DNA from: Exiguobacterium algae
GTDB lineage: Bacteria; Bacillota; Bacilli; Exiguobacteriales; Exiguobacteriaceae
Direction: 5' to 3'
DNA: 64,000 nt
NCBI RefSeq assembly: GCF_018617875.1
Contig: NZ_JACSKZ010000001.1
Location: forward strand, 310,001 to 374,000
Position numbers and translations under genes: made by a program. The notes beneath the pieces are model-generated. The model did not search any database, was not told the origin of the DNA, and saw only the letters and a program-made list of their open reading frames with translations. Shown here piece after piece: positions 41,534 to 49,927 of this stretch. Numbering within the stretch: position 1 is the stretch's first letter; each line of letters starts with the position of its first letter.

Positions 41534-42316
41534 TTAACGTACGAATCGGTATGCAGAATATTTAGGTAACGTATCGAGTAACTCCGGTGCATCCACTTCC
41601 CCGAATTGCCAACGGCGGACCGGCTCGGCAAATCGACCGACTCCTGCCGGTTCATCGCGTGGTGTATCGAGTGGACTCGAAGCGACAATCGGTAAAAATT
41701 CACCTTCCATCGTCCGAATCCCGAATTCAAATACATACGTCGTATTCGGATCGAGTGGACGGACAAACCAGCTGTTTGTCATCTCCGGTAAATCGAACGT
41801 ATAGGAACGATTCGAGTGACCGCTCATATAATCGAGCAACGTCACGTCAAGAATCCGAAAAGCTTTCGGTAATTCTTCCCACGGACGCATGAATTGCAGT
41901 TCCAGTGTCTCCTTGACCAGGTCGGATACTTCCCAACAGACATATACCGCATTCGGGGACTGGACGACCGCATGCATGAAGTCACGGTTATACCGGTCAG
42001 GCAGTTTCCAATACCCTTCCGGACCTTTCTCCAGTAAAGGAGAACGTACCTCACTCACTTCCTCACGGGTCGAGGCGATTTGTTGACTCGACGGTGCGAG
42101 CGGTTGAGCCGCTTTCTTTTTCGGTGACTTTGGCACCGATCGTTTCTGATTCGCCTGTTTCGATGTGGTCGATTCCTCTTTCGGATCAGAGGCTGCTTGC
42201 TGCGACCTCCATTTCCGCCACGCATATTGGACTTTACCAATCGGGACGTCAAGCTCTGCCGCAATCTGTTTTAACGTTAATCCTTGTTGTTTCAAGGAAA
42301 CAATCTTCTCTTCCAT
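41534..42316 (-). CDS. DUF4912 protein with N-terminal helix-turn-helix
   Basis: 260 residues, no assigned activity. Residues 1-40 look like a helix-turn-helix of the homeodomain-like type (SLKQQGLTLKQIAAELDVPIGKVQYAWRKW). A low-complexity basic linker (45-85, rich in Lys, Ser, Gln) follows, then DUF4912 (about 95-250) with YVCWEVSD, a beta-rich pattern and DPNTTYVFEFGI. The beta domain could be an Ig-like or carbohydrate-binding fold. It is the first gene of a two-gene unit with GH57; the ribosome site AAGGGAG is 10 bases from the ATG. It could bind alpha-glucan, or act as a regulator that senses glucan; both are inference. Confidence 0.72.
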   Translation of the reverse strand: MEEKIVSLKQQGLTLKQIAAELDVPIGKVQYAWRKWRSQQAASDPKEESTTSKQANQKRSVPKSPKKKAAQPLAPSSQQIASTREEVSEVRSPLLEKGPEGYWKLPDRYNRDFMHAVVQSPNAVYVCWEVSDLVKETLELQFMRPWEELPKAFRILDVTLLDYMSGHSNRSYTFDLPEMTNSWFVRPLDPNTTYVFEFGIRTMEGEFLPIVASSPLDTPRDEPAGVGRFAEPVRRWQFGEVDAPELLDTLPKYSAYRFVR

Positions 42317-42385
42317 CTTTTTTGGGCTCCCTTCATGAAAAAATCCATGTAGACTACTATTCGCTCATCACATATAAAATCCTGC

Positions 42386-42420
42386 ACAAAAAAATAAAGA
42401 ACAACATCTCTGTTGTTCTT
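42386..42420 (-). terminator. Terminator after phoU
   Basis: AAAGAACAAC pairs with GTTGTTCTTT, followed on the minus strand by ATTTTTTTG. It is about 70 bases before the DUF4912 gene. Confidence 0.9.
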
Positions 42421-42431
42421 TACCACTAATC

Positions 42432-43094
42432 TTATTGATTTAAATCATAATGCTTCCCTTTTTCAAGGAAAATCAAGTGCTCTCCGAAGTTCGTTACATG
42501 GTCGCCCATGCGCTCCAAGTAGCGTGCGATGTTAGAGAATTCGTATACATCGTTCGTGCCTTCGGTCATTCCCGGCAGGCTTCCGATGTATTGCTGAATG
42601 ACTCTTAAGTTGATTTCATCGATGACACGGTCCATCTCATTCAACTCACGGACGCGGCTCACTTCCCCTTTACGGTAAGCACGTGTCGCCAATTCCAGCA
42701 TGTCGATCAATTGCTCCGCCATCTGTTTGAGCGGTTGAATGTCATGTAAATAAGGGACGTGTTCAATTCGTGAAACAGCCTTGGCGATGTTCGTCGCATA
42801 GTCTGCGATCCGTTCCAAATCCGTCGCCGATTTCATCGTAACGATCAAACGGCGCAAGTCCGTCGCGACCGGTTGCTGTTTCGCGATGAGCAGGATGGCT
42901 TCATCGTTAATCGTCAACTCCAAGTCGTCGAGTTCGTTGTCATTGTCGATGACCGTCTTCGCCAGTTCAAGATCATGTTTCTCGAGTACTTCGATCGCAG
43001 TTGCCGTCTGACGCATTGTCAAGTTGGCTAGACGAACGACTTTATCTTCTAATTCCACTAATTTTGCATCAAAGAAAGTACGGTTTTGTGCCAT
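42432..43094 (-). CDS. phoU: Phosphate transport regulator PhoU
   Basis: Two three-helix bundles that bind metal clusters and link the Pst transporter to the PhoR/PhoP signalling pair. Both repeats keep the motif: LERIADYATNIAK (about residue 93) and LERMGDHVTNFGEHL (about 193). 220 residues. Last gene of pstSCAB-phoU, 16 bases after pstB. Confidence 0.94.
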   Translation of the reverse strand: MAQNRTFFDAKLVELEDKVVRLANLTMRQTATAIEVLEKHDLELAKTVIDNDNELDDLELTINDEAILLIAKQQPVATDLRRLIVTMKSATDLERIADYATNIAKAVSRIEHVPYLHDIQPLKQMAEQLIDMLELATRAYRKGEVSRVRELNEMDRVIDEINLRVIQQYIGSLPGMTEGTNDVYEFSNIARYLERMGDHVTNFGEHLIFLEKGKHYDLNQ

Positions 43095-43110
43095 AAATCT
43101 ATTCTCCTCC

Positions 43111-43947
43111 TTAACCGAAACGGCCAGAAATATAGTCTTCAGTCCGTTTATCAGATGGATTTGAGAAAATCTTATCCGTTACGTCGAACTCAACGACTTC
43201 TCCGTTCAAGAAGAATGCCGTCTTATCTGAAACACGGGCAGCCTGTTGCATGTTGTGCGTTACGATGATGATTGAGTATTTCTCTTTCAACTCTTGAACG
43301 AGTTCTTCTACTTTTAATGTAGAGATTGGGTCAAGTGCCGAAGTCGGTTCGTCCATCAAGATGACGTCCGGTTCGATTGCGAGTGTACGTGCGATACAAA
43401 GACGTTGCTGTTGACCACCCGATAAGCCATAAGCATTCTCGTGCAAGCGATCTTTTACTTCATCCCAAATTGCCGCACCACGTAACGAACGTTCGACAAT
43501 CTCGTCCAACACTTTTTTATTTTTAATGCCGTGTGTACGGGGACCGTACGCGACATTGTCGTAGACTGATTTCGGGAACGGGTTCGGTTGCTGGAATACC
43601 ATCCCAACCGATGTGCGCAAATCTTCTACCTTATATCCACGGTCGAAGATGTTGCGTCCATGATAAAGAATCTCCCCGTTCGTACGGACCGTCGGGACAA
43701 GTTCTACCATTCGGTTCAACGTTTTGATGAACGTCGATTTCCCGCATCCAGATGGACCGATGATTGCTGTGACTTCGTTCTTTTTAATATCCAGGTTGAC
43801 ATCGATCAATGCCTGATCTTCGCCATACCATAAGTTCAAGTTATTTACGACATAGGCGCTATCTTTTTTCATCTCTGTTGTCATCGGTTCTGTCGTTGTT
43901 GTATTCACGTTATGATCTCCTTTTTTGAGCTCTTCTTGTTTCATCAT
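43111..43947 (-). CDS. pstB: Phosphate ABC transporter ATP-binding protein
   Basis: Drives high-affinity phosphate import. Walker [11 protein letters not shown]-loop [19 protein letters not shown] typical of PstB, signature [13 protein letters not shown], Walker [15 protein letters not shown]-loop [10 protein letters not shown]. Two starts are possible: ATG at 43947 with AGGAGG 9 bases away (278 residues) and GTG at 43908 with AAGGAG 8 bases away (265 residues). Only one pstB is present, where B. subtilis has two. Confidence 0.95.
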   Translation of the reverse strand: MMKQEELKKGDHNVNTTTTEPMTTEMKKDSAYVVNNLNLWYGEDQALIDVNLDIKKNEVTAIIGPSGCGKSTFIKTLNRMVELVPTVRTNGEILYHGRNIFDRGYKVEDLRTSVGMVFQQPNPFPKSVYDNVAYGPRTHGIKNKKVLDEIVERSLRGAAIWDEVKDRLHENAYGLSGGQQQRLCIARTLAIEPDVILMDEPTSALDPISTLKVEELVQELKEKYSIIIVTHNMQQAARVSDKTAFFLNGEVVEFDVTDKIFSNPSDKRTEDYISGRFG

Positions 43948-43981
43948 CTCGAGCGTCCTCCTCATTCAACTACTCATCAAG

Positions 43982-44893
43982 TCAGTTTCGGTTTGAGTAT
44001 TTGTTCCGAATATAGATCGCGACCGAGTTCATAGCGATCAAGACTGTCATTAGGACGATAATGCCGGCAGCTGCCAAGTTTTGGAATTCTGCCTGTGGAC
44101 GACCTGTCCAGTTGTAAATTTGAATCGGTAATGCGGTGAAATCTGAAAAGATTCCGCTAGGTGTTGTCGAAATAAACGTAGCTGCCCCTACCATGATCAA
44201 AGGTGCTGTTTCACCGATTGCACGGGACACCGATAAAATGATCCCTGTGATGATTCCCGGTAGCGCTGAAGGTAAGACGACATTGAATGTCGTTTGCCAT
44301 TTTGATGCACCAAGACCAAGGGAAGCGTGACGCAACTCTTGTTTGACCGAGCGCAGTGACTCTTGTGCAGCGACGATGACGATTGGTAAACTCATGAGCG
44401 CCAGCGTGAGTGCCCCCGCAATGACCGAGTTTCCAAGTGCCATCGCTCGAACAAAGAGCGTCAATCCGAGTAAACCGAACACGATTGACGGTACACCGGC
44501 CAAGTTCGAAATATTCACTTCAATGAAAGACGTCAGGCGATTCTTTGGGGCATATTCTTCCAAATAAATCGCGGCTCCGACACCTAACACGAAGACGATT
44601 GGAATGATGAGACCCATCAACCAGAGTGTTCCAATCAATGCCGGATAAAGTCCTGCACGTTCAGCGCGACGTGACGGGAAGTTACGCAAGAAGTCGAGGT
44701 CGACCCATCCCGCCCCTTTCGTGACGATGTCATAAATCAACGTCGACAGGACGACGAGCGCAAACACCAATCCTGCCATAAATACATATTTAAACACTTC
44801 ATTCATCTGGAGACGCATTTTAATTCGTTTGGATACCGTCTCCCGATCAATCAGGTTCTTGTCATTCTTGAACTCACTGTTCGGTAATGCCAT
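43982..44893 (-). CDS. pstA: Phosphate ABC transporter permease PstA
   Basis: Membrane half of the phosphate importer with six membrane segments and the inner-membrane EAA loop (ESLRSVKQELRHASLGLGASKWQT, about 175-198) that contacts PstB. 303 residues. Its ribosome site GAGAGGAGT lies in the end of pstC, one base from which it begins. Confidence 0.94.
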   Translation of the reverse strand: MALPNSEFKNDKNLIDRETVSKRIKMRLQMNEVFKYVFMAGLVFALVVLSTLIYDIVTKGAGWVDLDFLRNFPSRRAERAGLYPALIGTLWLMGLIIPIVFVLGVGAAIYLEEYAPKNRLTSFIEVNISNLAGVPSIVFGLLGLTLFVRAMALGNSVIAGALTLALMSLPIVIVAAQESLRSVKQELRHASLGLGASKWQTTFNVVLPSALPGIITGIILSVSRAIGETAPLIMVGAATFISTTPSGIFSDFTALPIQIYNWTGRPQAEFQNLAAAGIIVLMTVLIAMNSVAIYIRNKYSNRN

Positions 44894-44894
44894 A

Positions 44895-45839
44895 TTAGTA
44901 CTCCTCTCTGAAGCGACGCGTCACCCAGTTCGCAAACACGTTCATCAAGAGCGTGAACACGAAGAGCAATGCACCGACCGCATAGATACTGTAGTATTCG
45001 ATTGTCCCGTATCCTGCATCCCCTTTGGCGATTTGAACGATATACGCAGTCATCGTCTGAATCGCATTCAGTGGATTGAATTCGAAGTTCGGTTGTGAAC
45101 CACCGGCAATTGTCACGATCATCGTTTCTCCGATTGCACGGCTCATTCCGAGCACGATCGAAGCGATGATTCCCGACAATGCGGCAGGCATGACCACTTT
45201 AACAGCAACTTCTAAACGTGTCGCACCCAATCCGAGGGCACCTTCACGAATTTTTCTTGGGACAGCGCTCATCGCATCTTCAGAGATCGAGGCAATCATA
45301 GGGATGATCATGATTCCGACGACAATCCCTGGACTCAAGGCGTTATAAATCTGCAATCCTGGAATCAACGATTTAAGGATTGGCGTGACGAAAGACAACG
45401 CAAAAAATCCGAATACGATCGTCGGAACTCCTGCCAACACCTCTAAGATTGGTTTAAGAATACGACGCGCCCGTTCAGTGGCGTACTCACTCAAATAAAT
45501 TGCCGAAGCTAAGCCGAACGGTATCGCAACAGCCATTGCGATCAGAGTAATCTGGAGTGTTCCCATCACAAGCGCCCACACCCCGAAACGCGGGTCGGCA
45601 CTCATTGGATACCATTCTGTTTTTCCAAGAAACTCAGACACAGGTACCCGTTCAAAGAACTTGAACAGTTCAAACCCGAGCGTAAACGCGATTCCGATTG
45701 TCGTGATCACGGAAACGAGTGCGCTCAAGAATAATAAGAACGGCATAACTTTATCAAACACATTGGTTTGACTATATTTTTTTTGTTTGTTTTGTTGAAT
45801 CATCTCTCGAATCGAGAGCTCTCTTTTTTGTTCATTCAT
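44895..45839 (-). CDS. pstC: Phosphate ABC transporter permease PstC
   Basis: Partner permease of PstA. Membrane segments near 30-60, 85-120, 130-155, 160-185, 225-245 and 275-300; EAA loop EDAMSAVPRKIREGALGLGATR. Arg and Glu residues within the membrane near SAIYLSEYATERARR are typical. 314 residues. Separated from pstS by 84 bases that hold a hairpin. Confidence 0.94.
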   Translation of the reverse strand: MNEQKRELSIREMIQQNKQKKYSQTNVFDKVMPFLLFLSALVSVITTIGIAFTLGFELFKFFERVPVSEFLGKTEWYPMSADPRFGVWALVMGTLQITLIAMAVAIPFGLASAIYLSEYATERARRILKPILEVLAGVPTIVFGFFALSFVTPILKSLIPGLQIYNALSPGIVVGIMIIPMIASISEDAMSAVPRKIREGALGLGATRLEVAVKVVMPAALSGIIASIVLGMSRAIGETMIVTIAGGSQPNFEFNPLNAIQTMTAYIVQIAKGDAGYGTIEYYSIYAVGALLFVFTLLMNVFANWVTRRFREEY

Positions 45840-45878
45840 CTCGTGTATCGCTCCCTACCTCTTCATACTAGAAAGCAT

Positions 45879-45912
45879 GGCGAGAAGGTGAGAGAATCCC
45901 TCACCTTCAGCC
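45879..45912 (-). terminator. Hairpin between pstS and pstC
   Basis: GAAGGTGAG pairs with CTCACCTTC with an outer GGC/GCC, but no T run follows on the minus strand. Such hairpins behind pstS commonly stabilise the pstS mRNA or stop part of the transcripts, giving more binding protein than permease. Confidence 0.7.
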
Positions 45913-45923
45913 ATCTGTCATCT

Positions 45924-46859
45924 TTACTCGCCTGCGATCTCATCGATCACTTTAGCGTTCTCATCATAGCGTGCTTGTTCCATCTTGACGTATCCAACTT
46001 CTTCAGAAAGGTCAGCTGCGTTTTCGTTCATGAAGCGTGCGAAATCTGCAACTTGTTCTTTATCTTTCAATGAAGCGTTGTTAACATACGTGAAGATTTC
46101 ACGTGAGAGTGGGTAAGACAAGTCGTTGATTGTTTCGTGAGTTGGCTCAATGCCTTCTACGTTCAATGCGCGAAGCGTGTCTTGGTTCTCAACGTAGTAT
46201 GCGAAACCGAAGAATCCGATTGCACCTTTCGTACCAGCGACACCTGTTACAAGTACGTTGTCATCCTCAGACAATTGTGAGTCTTGGCGGATATCTGCTC
46301 CGTCGAGTACTTTTTCATCGAAGAAGTCGTACGTACCTGAATCTTTACCTGGTGCGAAGAATGAAATTTCTTCGGCTGGCCAGTCAGAGCGAACATCTTT
46401 CCACGTTTTCACGCTTGTGTCAGTCCACATTTTATTCAATTCTTCCATTGTAATATCTTTTGCCCAATCGTTTTCCGGGTTCACGACGAGTGAAAGTCCG
46501 TCAAGCGCGACTGCGAGTTGTGTGTATTCTACACCGTTTTCTTCAGCTTGAGCAGCTTCTTCTTCTTTGATTTCACGCGAAGCGTTTGAGAAGTCCGTTT
46601 CACCCGTTACGAAACGTTTGAAGCCACCACCTGTACCAGAGACACCTACTGTCACTTCTACATCCGGTTGTTCCATTGAATATTCTTCAGCGACTGCTTC
46701 CATGATTGGGAATACAGTTGATGATCCGTCCATGACGACTTTACCTGAAAGTGCGTCACCGTCGGTAGCACCATTTCCTTCATCGTTTCCACAAGCAGCA
46801 CCTACGAGTGCGACTGAAGTGATTGATGCGAGTACAGCTGATTTTTTCATCCAAGACAT
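45924..46859 (-). CDS. pstS: Phosphate-binding lipoprotein PstS
   Basis: Extracellular lipoprotein that captures phosphate for PstCAB. The signal peptide ends in the lipobox LVGAAC (cleavage before Cys, about residue 24), then a low-complexity linker. Phosphate ligands appear in [20 protein letters not shown] and [13 protein letters not shown]. The ATG at 46859 has AAGGAGG 9 bases upstream; the longer frame overlaps the promoter. 311 residues. First gene of the pst operon, behind a PhoP-box array. Confidence 0.94.
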   Translation of the reverse strand: MSWMKKSAVLASITSVALVGAACGNDEGNGATDGDALSGKVVMDGSSTVFPIMEAVAEEYSMEQPDVEVTVGVSGTGGGFKRFVTGETDFSNASREIKEEEAAQAEENGVEYTQLAVALDGLSLVVNPENDWAKDITMEELNKMWTDTSVKTWKDVRSDWPAEEISFFAPGKDSGTYDFFDEKVLDGADIRQDSQLSEDDNVLVTGVAGTKGAIGFFGFAYYVENQDTLRALNVEGIEPTHETINDLSYPLSREIFTYVNNASLKDKEQVADFARFMNENAADLSEEVGYVKMEQARYDENAKVIDEIAGE

Positions 46860-46919
46860 TTGTGACGTCCTCCTTGAGTTTGCTTTGATTTGTGTTGTAG
46901 ATCCGTTGTTCTGTCCTAC

Positions 46920-46980
46920 AATTAACATCCTAATAAACTACTATTAACGAGAAATAAACGGAACGTTAAAGAATTGTAAA
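46920..46980 (-). promoter_or_regulatory. Six-fold PhoP-box array upstream of pstS
   Basis: On the minus strand six hexamers recur exactly every 11 bases: TTTACA (46975), TTAACG (46964), TTTATT (46953), TTAATA (46942), TTATTA (46931), TTAATT (46920). The Gram-positive PhoP consensus is TT(A/C/T)ACA repeated with about 5 bases between. Phosphate starvation control is therefore expected. Confidence 0.75.
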
Positions 46981-46983
46981 GAC

Positions 46984-47010
46984 GAAAAAAGAAGCCACCG
47001 AAGTGACTTC
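46984..47010 (-). terminator. Terminator after the PBP gene
   Basis: GAAGTCAC/GTGGCTTC stem with a TTCG tetraloop, followed by TTTTTT on the minus strand. Confidence 0.9.
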
Positions 47011-47012
47011 TC

Positions 47013-49097
47013 TTATTGCAACATCGCATTCACATCTTCTAAATTGAAGTATGCTTTCATGATATCGTGGGCGACACGTGTATTGATGCCTTCCCCTTCC
47101 ATGCCCGGCATGATGATTGCCCAAGCAATTTCAGGATCTTCGAACGGTGCCCACCCGACATGGTTCGAGTTGAGCGTCTTAATAGGTGCCCCACTGCTGT
47201 CTCGTTTTGCCTGTCCGTCTGACCCTTCGGCGATGGCTTGCGCCGTCCCCGTTTTCCCAGCCGCCGTCATACCGGTCAGTTGGAGAATGCGGGAAGAACC
47301 TGATGATGATTCGACGCCTTGACGGTACCCTTCCCGGACACGCTCGATATACTCATCTTGAATGTTGACCTTGTTCAGTGCGTTTGGTTGGAACGTGTTC
47401 ACGACTTGTTTGTTTTTTTCATCAAGCGATCCCGGCTCAATAATTTCTTTTAATAGATGAGGTTGTACACGATACCCCCCATTTGCTAAAGCAGACGTAT
47501 ACTGAGCGAGTTGGATCGGTGTATAAGAAATGAACTGACCGATTGCCATGTCCATAAGGAGCGTGACACGGTCCGGCACACTGCGGAACCCGATGGACTC
47601 GTACGGAAGATCGATTCCCGTTTCAATCCCTAAACCAAATTGTTTATAGTAATGCTCCATCGTATTGAAGGCTTGCGTAACATTCTCACCGACAATTTGC
47701 CCGGTCGAATAGTAGTCGGCAAGGCGAAGTGCGATTTGGAACATATAAATGTTTGAAGACATCGCGAGCGCGTCTAAATCATTAATGTTTCCCATGTTCC
47801 GGTAAGAAGATTTTAACGAAGACCCGATTCGAATCGGTGCATCATAAATATATTCTCCCGGTTTGACGACACCTTCCTCGAATCCGTATGCAACGGTCGC
47901 ACCCTTAATGGTCGACCCGATTTGGCTCGCGCGAAGTACGGTTCCTGTCGACACGTCTCTAAATTCATTCGTTTCTAAATCCAGTTCTTGTCCGGACAAA
48001 GCGAGCAATTCGCCTGTCTTCGGATTCATCACGACCGCGAAGGCACGCTCGAAATGCGGGCTGGTTGCCCGGCCTGCCCGGATTGCTTTTTTCAAAATCT
48101 CGTCGACTTGTTTTTGGAATTCGATATCCGTTGATAAGACGATATCTTTTCCTGGATTCCCGCTGACGCGCGTCGGTTCCCCGACCGGTTCCCCTTTATA
48201 AGTCGTGAAGACGTCGTAGGCTGGTGTACCGCGAAGCACTTCTTCATATTGTTGCTCTAAATATGACGTTCCGACGCGATCGTTCAATCCATAGCCTTTC
48301 GCCTGGTAAGAGGCACGTTGTTCCGCAGGAATTTGGCGATAGCTCCCTAAGAAACTTTTGAACGTATCCCCGAACGGATAGGCACGTTGATAATAAGGCT
48401 CGACACTGACACCTGGAAGCATTTCGAGGTTCTCCTCGATGACTGCGATTTCTTTAGGAGAGGCGCCGATTTTAATGACTTGCGGGTCAAGCGCATAACC
48501 GCTCTCCATATTATGTTTGATGGCGATGATTTCTTCTGTCGCATCATCAAACGTAATCTCTGCTTCCGTGATGGAATCTAACAGGAGACGGTCCACTTCC
48601 TGGTTTGACAAAGCGGCCCGTTCCTCTTCCGGTAAATCCGCCAACAAAGACTTCAACCGTTCTTGTGCGAGTTCCGGATTGGTGGCGATCCAATAATCCT
48701 TCCGGTCTCGTTCCGTCATTTTTCGGTCTTTTTCAGGAATCTCGACGATTTCCGCCAATTTTTTGGCGACATCTAACCGCTCATCGGTTTTCGTCACTTG
48801 GGAGCGACGATACATGATGGAGTAGTTTGAAATCGTGTCCGCGAGTACACGACCGTTCCGGTCATAAATCTTCCCGCGTGGCACTTCATATTTAATTTTG
48901 CTCGACTCGGTCTTTTGGACCTCACGAGCAATCAGTTCACCATTCACGATTTGTACGACCCCTAATCGAAAGATCAAGGTCGCAAACAAGATAAAGACGA
49001 TGAAAAATAACAAATTCAACCGTAATGGCAAGTGGTTGCGCCGTTTCTTCGGCACTTTCACACGATTTTTAGCCAATTCCGTTAACTCCTTCCCCAT
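47013..49097 (-). CDS. pbpA: Class B penicillin-binding protein (PBP2/PbpA-like transpeptidase)
   Basis: Cross-links peptidoglycan; in B. subtilis PbpA supports rod shape. One N-terminal membrane segment (about 25-48), a dimerisation domain with RGKIYDRNGRVLA, then the transpeptidase: catalytic S-T-I-K in IGSTIKGATV, SSN in MSSNIYMF, and KTG in AAGKTGTAQA. 694 residues. Its place between sodA and pstS matches B. subtilis pbpA (yqgF). Penicillin target. Confidence 0.93.
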   Translation of the reverse strand: MGKELTELAKNRVKVPKKRRNHLPLRLNLLFFIVFILFATLIFRLGVVQIVNGELIAREVQKTESSKIKYEVPRGKIYDRNGRVLADTISNYSIMYRRSQVTKTDERLDVAKKLAEIVEIPEKDRKMTERDRKDYWIATNPELAQERLKSLLADLPEEERAALSNQEVDRLLLDSITEAEITFDDATEEIIAIKHNMESGYALDPQVIKIGASPKEIAVIEENLEMLPGVSVEPYYQRAYPFGDTFKSFLGSYRQIPAEQRASYQAKGYGLNDRVGTSYLEQQYEEVLRGTPAYDVFTTYKGEPVGEPTRVSGNPGKDIVLSTDIEFQKQVDEILKKAIRAGRATSPHFERAFAVVMNPKTGELLALSGQELDLETNEFRDVSTGTVLRASQIGSTIKGATVAYGFEEGVVKPGEYIYDAPIRIGSSLKSSYRNMGNINDLDALAMSSNIYMFQIALRLADYYSTGQIVGENVTQAFNTMEHYYKQFGLGIETGIDLPYESIGFRSVPDRVTLLMDMAIGQFISYTPIQLAQYTSALANGGYRVQPHLLKEIIEPGSLDEKNKQVVNTFQPNALNKVNIQDEYIERVREGYRQGVESSSGSSRILQLTGMTAAGKTGTAQAIAEGSDGQAKRDSSGAPIKTLNSNHVGWAPFEDPEIAWAIIMPGMEGEGINTRVAHDIMKAYFNLEDVNAMLQ

Positions 49098-49192
49098 GCA
49101 GTTCCTTCTATTAATATATATGGAAAGTGTAAGCTTCTTTTTTGTCCGTTTTTCACTATATCATAATTTGTTTACAAAATAATTAAAAGCAA

Positions 49193-49224
49193 GAAAAAAC
49201 CCGAGATTCCTGAAGAATCCCGGG
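49193..49224 (-). terminator. Terminator after sodA
   Basis: CCCGGGATTC pairs with GAATCTCGGG, followed by TTTTTT on the minus strand. Confidence 0.92.
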
Positions 49225-49234
49225 TGCGTCGCCG

Positions 49235-49843
49235 TTATTTTGCGTCAGCGTAAAGTGTTCCAACATAATCCCAATCGATGACGTGGAAGAACGCATTGAT
49301 GTAGTCAGGACGACGGTTTTGATAGTTCAAGTAGTAAGCGTGCTCCCAAACATCAAGTCCGAGGATCGGTTGAACACCTTCCATGATCGGTGAGTCCTGG
49401 TTTGGTGTTGACGTCACTTCGAGTTTGCCGTTTTTCACGACAAGCCATGCCCAGCCTGAACCGAAGCGAGTTGTCGCTGCTTTCGTGAACTCTTCTTTGA
49501 ATGCATCGAAGCTTCCGAATGCTTCATCGATTGCTGCTGCGAGTTCACCTGTTGGCTGTCCGTTCTCATTCTTCTTCAACAACTTCCAGAAGAAAGAGTG
49601 GTTCCAGTGACCGCCACCGTTGTTACGGACCGCTGTTTGAATGTCAGCAGGAAGCGAATCGATTTTTTGAAGTAGGTCTTCAAGTGAAGTGTACTCCACA
49701 TCTTTTCCTTCGAGCGCGTTGTTCACGTTCGTCACGTAAGTGTTGTGGTGTTTTGTGTGGTGGATTTCCATCGTGCGTGCGTCAATGTGTGGTTCGAGTG
49801 CATCATATGCGTAATCAAGTTGTGGTAATTCAAATTTAGCCAT
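49235..49843 (-). CDS. sodA: Manganese superoxide dismutase
   Basis: Dismutates superoxide. Metal ligands: His in [12 protein letters not shown] (two), Asp and His in [29 protein letters not shown] is typical, and Gly rather than Gln patterns around GSGWAWLVV point to the Mn form. The ATG at 49843 (MAKFELPQL) follows AAGGGGGATTTTAGTT; the longer frame is not needed. 202 residues. Monocistronic. Confidence 0.95.
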   Translation of the reverse strand: MAKFELPQLDYAYDALEPHIDARTMEIHHTKHHNTYVTNVNNALEGKDVEYTSLEDLLQKIDSLPADIQTAVRNNGGGHWNHSFFWKLLKKNENGQPTGELAAAIDEAFGSFDAFKEEFTKAATTRFGSGWAWLVVKNGKLEVTSTPNQDSPIMEGVQPILGLDVWEHAYYLNYQNRRPDYINAFFHVIDWDYVGTLYADAK

Positions 49844-49927
49844 AACTAAAATCCCCCTTAAAATTGTTTTGAACATCGTTCGTTTTAAATGTAACAGATT
49901 TGTGACACCTGACTCAATTGTAATGCT

